Position numbers and translations under genes: made by a program. 64,000 bases of DNA from an uncultured Roseovarius sp. (lineage in GTDB: Bacteria > Pseudomonadota > Alphaproteobacteria > Rhodobacterales > Rhodobacteraceae), in assembly GCA_947503145.1 (NCBI GenBank), contig CANNCP010000010.1, positions 62,001-126,000 of the forward strand. The letters are read 5' to 3'. The notes under the pieces are model-generated. The model did no database searches. It was not told the origin of the DNA and saw only the letters and a program-made list of their open reading frames with translations. Below, piece after piece: positions 58,501 through 64,000 of this stretch. Each line of letters starts with the position of its first letter. The stretch's first letter is position 1.

Positions 58501-60276
58501 TCAGACCTGCTGCGGGCGCATGTCATCCTTGCTGATGCCCGCAACCGCCACCGGCTCCTTCATCGCGTCGCGGCGGAACGGCTCGCCCAGTTCCTGGTTG
58601 ATCATCGCCTCGATCAGGGTGGTCACGCCGTTTTCCATCTGGTCCTTGATCGCCTGGGCCAGCGCCGCGGTCAGTTCGTCCTGGGTCCGCGCCACGACGC
58701 CCTTCAGGCCGCACGCCTTGGCTATTTCGGCATAGGATACCTGTTCGTCCAGTTCGGTCCCGACAAAGTTGTCATCATACCACAGGGTCGAGTTGCGCTT
58801 TTCCGCACCCCACTGGTAGTTGCGGAACACGATCTGCGTGACCGCGGGCCATTCCGGGCGGCCGATCGCAGTCAGTTCGGTCACGGCAATGCCGAACGCG
58901 CCATCGCCAGAGAAGCCGACCACCGGCACATCCGGGCAGCCGATCTTGGCGCCAACAACCGACGGCAGACCGTAACCGCAGGGGCCATAAAGGCCCGGCG
59001 CCAGATATTTGCGTCCCTCCTCAAATGACGGGTAGGCATTGCCGATGGCGCAGTTGTTGCCAATGTCGGAACTGATGATCGTGGCTTTGGGCAACGCTGC
59101 TTGAATGGCGCGCCACGCCTTGCGCGGGCTCAGCCAATCGGGCTTGGCGGTGCGCGCCCGCTCGTTCCAGGTCGTGCCCGGATCGTCCTGTTCGTGATCC
59201 ATCGAGGTCAATTCCTGCGCCCAGGCCGATTTGGTCATGGCAATGGTCGCCTTGCGTTCGTCACGGTCCGTGTCGCCCGCATTATCCGCCAGCTTGCTCA
59301 GGATTGCGTTCGCCACTTTCTTGGTGTCGCCAATAATGCCGACGCTGACCTTCTTGGTCAGGCCGATGCGGTCAGGATTGATGTCTACCTGGATGATCTT
59401 GGCGTCCTTTGGCCAATAGTCGATGCCATAGCCCGGCAGGGTCGAAAACGGGTTCAGCCGGGTGCCCAGCGCCAGAACCACATCCGCCTTGCTGATCAGC
59501 TCCATGCCCGCCTTGGAACCGTTATAGCCCAGCGGCCCGGCAAAGAGCGGATGCGAGCCGGGAAAGGCATCATTGTGCTGGTAGCCGACACAGACCGGTG
59601 CATCCAGACGCTCGGCCAGCTTCATCGAATCTCCGATGGCATTGCCCAGCACCACGCCGGCCCCGTTGAGGATCACCGGGAACTTGGCCTTCGACAGCAG
59701 CTCCGCCGCCTCGCTCAGCGCATTCTCACCGCCACCGGGGCGTTCAAATTCGACGATCTGCGGCAGCTCGATATCAATGACCTGCGTCCAGTAATCGCGC
59801 GGCACGTTGATCTGCGCCGGTGCGCTGGCGCGCTTGGCGTTGAGGATCACGCGGTTCAGCACTTCGGCCACGCGGGACGGGTCACGCACCTCTTCCTGAT
59901 AGGCCACGCAATCGGCGAACATGTTCATCTGCTCGATTTCCTGGAATCCGCCCTGCCCAATCGTCTTGTTTGCGGCCTGTGGCGTCACCAGCAAGAGCGG
60001 CGTGTGGTTCCAGTAGGCGGTTTTCACGGCAGTCACGAAATTCGAGATGCCCGGCCCGTTCTGCGCGATCATCATCGACATCTTGCCGGTGGCGCGGGTA
60101 TAGCCGTCGGCCATCATGCCGCCCGATCCCTCGTGCGCACAATCCCAGAAGGTGATGCCGGCGGCCGGAAAAATATCGGAAATCGGCATGAAGGCCGAAC
60201 CGATGATGCCGAACGCATGCTCGATCCCATGCATCTGAAGGGTTTTGACAAAAGCTTCTTCGGTGGTCATTTTCAT
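58501..60276 (-). CDS. xsc: Sulfoacetaldehyde acetyltransferase
   Basis: ThDP enzyme cleaving sulfoacetaldehyde with phosphate into acetyl phosphate and sulfite, the desulfonation step of taurine and related sulfonates. 591 aa: EEAFVKTLQMHGIEHAFGII then GSAFMPISDIFPAAG, HEGSGGMMADGYTRATGK with the activating Glu region, MMIAQNGPGISNFVTA, and the ThDP motif beginning GDGAFGIAVTELTAIGR. Start 60276 has GAGGA upstream. tauR lies 67 bp upstream; the sulfoacetaldehyde-forming enzymes are not in the window. Confidence 0.96.
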   Translation of the reverse strand: MKMTTEEAFVKTLQMHGIEHAFGIIGSAFMPISDIFPAAGITFWDCAHEGSGGMMADGYTRATGKMSMMIAQNGPGISNFVTAVKTAYWNHTPLLLVTPQAANKTIGQGGFQEIEQMNMFADCVAYQEEVRDPSRVAEVLNRVILNAKRASAPAQINVPRDYWTQVIDIELPQIVEFERPGGGENALSEAAELLSKAKFPVILNGAGVVLGNAIGDSMKLAERLDAPVCVGYQHNDAFPGSHPLFAGPLGYNGSKAGMELISKADVVLALGTRLNPFSTLPGYGIDYWPKDAKIIQVDINPDRIGLTKKVSVGIIGDTKKVANAILSKLADNAGDTDRDERKATIAMTKSAWAQELTSMDHEQDDPGTTWNERARTAKPDWLSPRKAWRAIQAALPKATIISSDIGNNCAIGNAYPSFEEGRKYLAPGLYGPCGYGLPSVVGAKIGCPDVPVVGFSGDGAFGIAVTELTAIGRPEWPAVTQIVFRNYQWGAEKRNSTLWYDDNFVGTELDEQVSYAEIAKACGLKGVVARTQDELTAALAQAIKDQMENGVTTLIEAMINQELGEPFRRDAMKEPVAVAGISKDDMRPQQV

Positions 60277-60343
60277 GGGGCGATCCTCGCGGCTGCGGTA
60301 ATTGTGAAATCTGCTGGAAACTAACTGTAAGGGCGGGGCGCTG

Positions 60344-60353
60344 TTAGGGCCAG
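60344..60353 (-). promoter_or_regulatory. Possible TauR half-site before xsc
   Basis: CTGGCCCTAA on the minus strand, overlapping the tauR stop, about 70 bp upstream of xsc. It differs at one position from the CTGGAC-type element I recall for Rhodobacter capsulatus TauR. Tentative. Confidence 0.3.
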
Positions 60354-61822
60354 TTGTCTGAGCGGGATGATGCCAGTTCGCGTGCAATCAGCCCGACTCC
60401 CGTGGCGATCTGTCCGGCGGCGATCGAGGAATAGGCCAGCCGGTAGAAATTGTGCGGCGGCGCGTCGCCATGAAAAAAGGCCGCGCCCGGCTCAATCAGC
60501 ACACCCTGCGGACGCAGGCGCGAATCAACAGCCCCCATGTCCACGCCCTCGGGCGCGCGCATCCAGATCGACGATCCGCCAAAGACGCCGCGCCCCGCGA
60601 CACCCAGCCCATACGCAGCGAGCGCGCGTTCCATCACCTCGCGCCGCTCTGCATAGACGCGGCTCATCTTGCGGATCAGGCTGTCATAATGGCCCAGGCT
60701 GAGAAAATACGCCGCCGTGCGCTGCACATGCCCCGGCGGATGGCGCAGCACGCTGGCCCGCAGCGCCCGCGCCTCGCGGATAAAGGGGCGCGGCCCGACC
60801 AGATAGCCCAGCCGCAGCCCCGGAAAGATGGATTTCGAGAAACTGCCGACATAGATCACGCGCCCGTCCCGGTCCAACGACTTGAGCGAGGGCGATGGCG
60901 ACGCCAGAAACGCCATTTCGAACTCGTAATCATCCTCGACGATCAACGCATCCATGTCTCGGGCCTTCTTCAGCAACGCCTTGCGTCGGGCCATCGGCAT
61001 GGTCGCGTTTGTGGGGCACTGATGACTGGGCGTGGTAAAGATCACATCAGCCTGTTCGGGCAATGCATGCGGCGGCAACCCGTCATGATCGACCGGCACC
61101 GCCGTCAGATGACAGCGGGACTGGGTCAGAATATCGCGCAACGCGTGAAAGCACGGATCCTCGATCACGGCCGTGCGCCGCTGTGTCAGCAGTACCTGCG
61201 CCGTCAGCCAGAGCGCGTTCTGCGCCCCCATGGTGATCAGGATCTCTTCGGGTTCTGCCAGGATGCCACGCCGGGGCAGGATATGGCGTGCGACGAATTC
61301 GATCAGCTTGGGGTCGTCCTGATCATAGTAATCGGCGGTGAGCGCCTGAAAATCCTTTTGCCCCAATGCGCGCAGCGCACAGTGCCGCCAGTTGGCATGA
61401 TCAAACAGCTTGGGGTCGGCCTGCCCGTAGATGAACGGGTAGCGATACTTTGACCAATCCTGCGGCTTCTCCGGCGTCGCCCCGCCGGTAAAACGCTGCC
61501 CCAGCGCGCGCGACCAGTCAATACGGTCCTGCCTGGGGTGGCGCGGGGCAAAACGCGGCGGCTCGGGCGCGTTGTCGGACACGAAGAACCCCGAACGGTC
61601 GCGCGCGCTCAGGTAGTCGTTGGCCTGAAGCTCGGTATAGGCCAGCGTCACGGTGATACGGCTGACGCCCAGATGCGCGGCCAACTTGCGCGACGAAGGT
61701 AGCTTTTCCCCCTTGGTAAAGCGGCCCGACAGGATGCCTTCGGCAATCATCTGCTGGATTTGCGCCTGAAGCGTTCCCTGCGCGTCGCTGTCGAGGAAAA
61801 AGGTTTCAACCGATATTGCCAT
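60344..61822 (-). CDS. tauR: TauR-type MocR transcriptional regulator
   Basis: 492 aa. An N-terminal GntR winged HTH (12-80: GILSGRFTKGEKLPSSRKLA, AHLGVSRITVTLAYTELQAN) is fused to a class I aminotransferase-like domain (120-480) with the PLP Lys in YVGSFSKSIFPGLRLGYLV. MocR-type TauR activates taurine genes in Rhodobacter. Its place directly before xsc supports the same role. Likely effectors are taurine or PLP-bound amines. CTGGAC-type repeats lie just upstream of its start. Confidence 0.9.
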   Translation of the reverse strand: MAISVETFFLDSDAQGTLQAQIQQMIAEGILSGRFTKGEKLPSSRKLAAHLGVSRITVTLAYTELQANDYLSARDRSGFFVSDNAPEPPRFAPRHPRQDRIDWSRALGQRFTGGATPEKPQDWSKYRYPFIYGQADPKLFDHANWRHCALRALGQKDFQALTADYYDQDDPKLIEFVARHILPRRGILAEPEEILITMGAQNALWLTAQVLLTQRRTAVIEDPCFHALRDILTQSRCHLTAVPVDHDGLPPHALPEQADVIFTTPSHQCPTNATMPMARRKALLKKARDMDALIVEDDYEFEMAFLASPSPSLKSLDRDGRVIYVGSFSKSIFPGLRLGYLVGPRPFIREARALRASVLRHPPGHVQRTAAYFLSLGHYDSLIRKMSRVYAERREVMERALAAYGLGVAGRGVFGGSSIWMRAPEGVDMGAVDSRLRPQGVLIEPGAAFFHGDAPPHNFYRLAYSSIAAGQIATGVGLIARELASSRSDNWP

Positions 61823-61836
61823 ATGCCGACGTTAGA

Positions 61837-61868
61837 CTGGACTTACGCGGCGCGCAATCTGGTCTGAT
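61837..61868. promoter_or_regulatory. Candidate TauR operator upstream of tauR
   Basis: Direct repeats CTGGACTTAC (61837-61846) and CTGGTCTGAT (61859-61868), start-to-start 22 bp (two helical turns), within 50 bp of the tauR start. It resembles the CTGGAC-type repeats remembered for TauR. Confidence 0.45.
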
Positions 61869-61896
61869 TGGATTAGCGCAATATCGCGCGGCGCAC

Positions 61897-62478
61897 TTAG
61901 CCCCAACCATCCGTATAATCATCGACCAACGGGTCGATCTTGTTACGGCGGAACTTCTTCCAACGCGCACGAATGCCCCAACAGAGGGCGGCAAACAGTG
62001 TCAGGATCACGATATTCAGCCACGGGATGATACGCACATCGGGGCTGTCCACCGCACGCACGCTGATCGCGTTGGGAAAGATCGACATGAATTCGTTGCG
62101 CCAGCCATAATGCTTGATCACCACCCATTGCGCATTGGCAGCGCTTTTCTTCGAAATCAAATCCGCGGCCTCGGCCTGCAGGTTGGAGGTGTCGAACTTG
62201 AAATAAGGCGGCCAGCCCCAGCCGGTATCCTCGTTGCGATAGATCATCGGCTTATCGTTGGTGCGGAACGCCTGAATGAAAAACACATCACGGTTCACCG
62301 TAGTGGCGGCATCACCCACCTCTGCATGGGACCAGAAGATCGAATTTTCGCCGAAGTCCACGCGCTTTTCATAGGTGTCCGTAATCCGGGCGATATCATG
62401 CTGCGGCAGCGTATAGTGGAAAAACGCTGCGACCAGCACCCAGAACGTGCCCCAGAACACCCACTTCACATAGACCAT
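61897..62478 (-). CDS. DUF1523 membrane protein
   Basis: 193 aa. Helix at 5-25 (VFWGTFWVLVAAFFHYTLPQ), a periplasmic middle (VDFGENSIFWSH, FRTNDKPMIYRNEDTGWGWP, WVVIKHYGWRNEFMSIFPNA) and a C-terminal helix IIPWLNIVILTLFAALCWGI with a basic tail. DUF1523 pattern; function unknown. It follows the small membrane gene by 10 bp, so they are an operon. Confidence 0.88.
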   Translation of the reverse strand: MVYVKWVFWGTFWVLVAAFFHYTLPQHDIARITDTYEKRVDFGENSIFWSHAEVGDAATTVNRDVFFIQAFRTNDKPMIYRNEDTGWGWPPYFKFDTSNLQAEAADLISKKSAANAQWVVIKHYGWRNEFMSIFPNAISVRAVDSPDVRIIPWLNIVILTLFAALCWGIRARWKKFRRNKIDPLVDDYTDGWG

Positions 62479-62488
62479 ACCGGCTCCT

Positions 62489-62755
62489 TCAATTGAAATT
62501 CGTCAGGTAGATGATTGTACTCATCGCAATGATTGGCACGATATAGACCAGCAAGATCAGCTTGCGCCGCACTGATCCATCATATTCCTTCAGTCCGGCG
62601 GCGACAAACGCATCACGTTCGCCGGGCTGGCCTTCGTCCTCCCACAACTGGCGCAGCTTGCCCGTCCTGACCGAACGCGAGTAGAGCGACAGCGCGACGT
62701 AGATCACGCTCAGAAAGAGAAAGCCAAAGACCATCAGTCTGAGCAATGCCAACAT
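62489..62755 (-). CDS. Small two-helix membrane protein
   Basis: 88 aa with N-terminal (LRLMVFGFLFLSVIYVALSL) and C-terminal (LILLVYIVPIIAMSTIIYL) helices around a soluble loop RTGKLRQLWEDEGQPGERDA. Upstream partner of the DUF1523 gene in the same operon. Not a family I can name. Confidence 0.78.
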   Translation of the reverse strand: MLALLRLMVFGFLFLSVIYVALSLYSRSVRTGKLRQLWEDEGQPGERDAFVAAGLKEYDGSVRRKLILLVYIVPIIAMSTIIYLTNFN

Positions 62756-62947
62756 CCTTGTGCCTCCCCGATCATTTTCCCTTGTCGTTTCTATCTACCC
62801 TGTGACGCGGATTTGTCCACTCTGCGCACGCACGGCCCGCCTCCAGAATGAGCCTGCGCCAGCCCGATTACCAGCACCACAAAAATTCTGATCGTCACGC
62901 CAGATTTTGGTGCTACGCTCTGGATACATCAACCGAGGAGATCCAAT

Positions 62948-63763
62948 ATGTGCAATGCCTGTGTGATGAACGCGGTCAAGGACCGGATGCTGTCCCGCCG
63001 GAATTTCTTCAAGCTCTCTGCCGCCGCCGGGGCCGGCGTGGCGCTCTCCAGTGCTGCAGCTCCGCCCGCTCTGGCTGCCGGGCCCAGCCACATCGAGGAC
63101 ATGACCCATACCCTGAGCGCCGAGTTTCCGACCTTTTTCGGCGTACCGGGGTTCTCTGCCGAACAGGCGTTCAACTTTGCCGAGCATGGGCTAAACCTGT
63201 TCAATCTGTCAATAAACGAGCATACCGGCACTCATGTCGACGCGCCGCTGCATTTCTCTGCAGATGGCGCCTCGGTTGATGAAATCCCGGTCAGCAGCCT
63301 TATCGCCCCGCTTTGCGTGATCGACATCGCCGCCCGTGCCGCCGAGGACGCCGATGCGCAACTCACGCCCGATGATCTGAGGGCCTGGATCGCCGCCAAT
63401 GGCGATATCCCCGACAACGCCTGCGTCGCGCTCTATTCCGGCTGGGGGGCCAAGGTGGAGGGCGACGGATACCGCAATGCCGACGGCGACGTGATGCATT
63501 TTCCCGGCTTTCACGTCGAGGCAGCACAGATGCTGATCGAAGAGACCGGCGCCGGGTCGATCGCCGTCGATACGCTGTCGCTCGATCATGGGCCGTCACC
63601 CGATTTTGCCACCCACTACGCCTGGCTGTCATCGGGTCGCTTCGGGATCGAGTGCCTGGCCAATCTCGACAAGATGCCTGCCAAGGGCGCCACGCTGATC
63701 ATCGGCGCGCCCAAGCACAAGGGCGGGTCGGGTGGACCCGCGCGGATCATGGCGATGGTCTGA
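62948..63763 (+). CDS. Tat-exported cyclase/kynurenine-formamidase-like protein
   Basis: 271 aa. A twin-arginine signal (SRRNFFKLSAAAGAGVAL, about 16-33) ends near ALAAG, so the protein is exported folded. The mature part has the cyclase-family metal motif HTGTHVDAPLHF (about 92-103) and a later AVDTLSLDHG. This fold covers kynurenine formamidase and metal-dependent hydrolases; the substrate is unknown. CNAC near the N-terminus is odd but may be cleaved. GAGGAG precedes ATG 62948. Confidence 0.87.
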   Translation: MCNACVMNAVKDRMLSRRNFFKLSAAAGAGVALSSAAAPPALAAGPSHIEDMTHTLSAEFPTFFGVPGFSAEQAFNFAEHGLNLFNLSINEHTGTHVDAPLHFSADGASVDEIPVSSLIAPLCVIDIAARAAEDADAQLTPDDLRAWIAANGDIPDNACVALYSGWGAKVEGDGYRNADGDVMHFPGFHVEAAQMLIEETGAGSIAVDTLSLDHGPSPDFATHYAWLSSGRFGIECLANLDKMPAKGATLIIGAPKHKGGSGGPARIMAMV

Positions 63764-63801
63764 TCTGCAGCGCGCCCCAGCGCTGTCACCAGGCCTGACA
63801 A

Positions 63802-63828
63802 AGGGCGACCCGGAGATCGGGCCGCCCT
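63802..63828 (+). terminator. Hairpin after cyclase-family gene
   Basis: AGGGCGACCCG (63802-63812), GAGAT, CGGGCCGCCCT (63818-63828), one mismatch, followed by CTTGCGTTT. A bidirectional terminator between convergent genes. Confidence 0.7.
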
Positions 63829-63871
63829 CTTGCGTTTGTATTCGTGGATGTCAGATCTAAGGCGGAACGCT

Positions 63872-64000
63872 TTATCCGACGACGTTGAACTCCGGACCGT
63901 AGGGATAGCCGGTGATGTTCTCGTTGCCATCTTCGGTGATCACCAGAACGTCATGTTCGCGATAGCCGCCTGCCCCCGGCTGTCCCTCGGGCAGCGTCAG
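63872..64000 (-). CDS. M24-family metallopeptidase, C-terminal end (partial)
   Basis: 42 residues on the minus strand, cut by the window edge: LTLPEGQPGAGGYREHDVLV, ITEDGNENITGYPYGPEFNV then VG and TAA. G-YREHD-L-I-EDG-ENIT-P-GPE is typical of the C-terminus of M24 (Xaa-Pro peptidase/creatinase-like) proteins. DMSP lyase DddP is a distant relative, but its C-terminus as I remember it differs. Downstream of the stop is a half copy of the AAAGCGTTCCGCC hairpin arm. Confidence 0.75.
   Translation of the reverse strand: MTLPEGQPGAGGYREHDVLVITEDGNENITGYPYGPEFNVVG

Noticed and set aside
63872..64000. Calling the edge gene dddP (DMSP lyase)
   Set aside because: The C-terminal residues fit the M24 family in general, but not the DddP C-terminus as I remember it; too little sequence is visible.
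1..64000. tRNA, rRNA, tmRNA, 4.5S RNA, CRISPR arrays or prophage
   Set aside because: Gaps were read for T-loop GTTC patterns, regular spacer repeats and integrase or transposase genes; none convincing was found.

Overview
The window looks like chromosome of a marine Rhodobacteraceae/roseobacter-type alphaproteobacterium. Supporting signs are high GC, short gaps with many 4-bp ATGA overlaps, roseobacter-style neighbourhoods (ffh / chorismate mutase / rpsP / rimM / trmD / rplS / rpmE), an ethylmalonyl-CoA pathway gene set, a TauR-Xsc-Pta-SoeABC sulfonate/sulfite block, and dispersed intergenic motifs. No rRNA, tRNA, CRISPR, prophage or intact transposase was seen.

Layout. 1-11.8 kb: a hybrid kinase/response regulator operon, an OmpA-type envelope pair, divergent ubiA/rsmE, gshA, a flavin reductase, and a LysR/EamA pair. 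12-19.6 kb: a translation and secretion block (ffh, tandem GNATs, chorismate mutase, rpsP, rimM, trmD, rplS, rpmE, smpB) with a decayed bluB relic between rpsP and rimM. 19.7-29 kb: metabolic and transport genes (sseA, an aminotransferase, the membrane ferritin mbfA, an AEC carrier, fghA, UPF0178, HAD, an ornithine-cyclodeaminase-like protein, an MFS carrier) with two more gene relics. 29-35 kb: a bacterial voltage-gated sodium channel homologue, mcl1, and a D-glutamate type operon (dgcN-dgcA-D-amino-acid transaminase). 35-41 kb: pyk, rpmI-rplT, carA and a GatB/YqeY protein, with a low-GC toxin-antitoxin-like pair framed by inverted repeats inserted between carA and yqeY. 41-48 kb: deoD, a truncated GNAT, and ecm divergent from an acyltransferase-ccr pair. 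48-52.5 kb: a branched-chain transaminase, cmk and rpsA. 52.7-61.8 kb: tauR-xsc-pta-soeA-soeB-soeC, all on the minus strand. 62-64 kb: DUF1523, a small membrane protein, a Tat-exported cyclase-family protein and the 3' end of an M24 peptidase.

How the genes connect. Ccr, Ecm and Mcl1 are three steps of the ethylmalonyl-CoA route for acetyl-CoA assimilation. Xsc and Pta turn sulfoacetaldehyde into acetyl-CoA plus sulfite, SoeABC oxidises the sulfite, and the acetyl-CoA could enter the ethylmalonyl-CoA route. DgcN, DgcA and the D-amino-acid transaminase could feed D-amino-acid nitrogen into L-glutamate.

The most unusual signals are non-coding: a hairpin family with an exactly 17-nt conserved loop and divergent stems, a modular intergenic repeat with fixed module order, a 26/27-bp inverted repeat around the toxin-antitoxin-like cassette, and several in-place gene relics.
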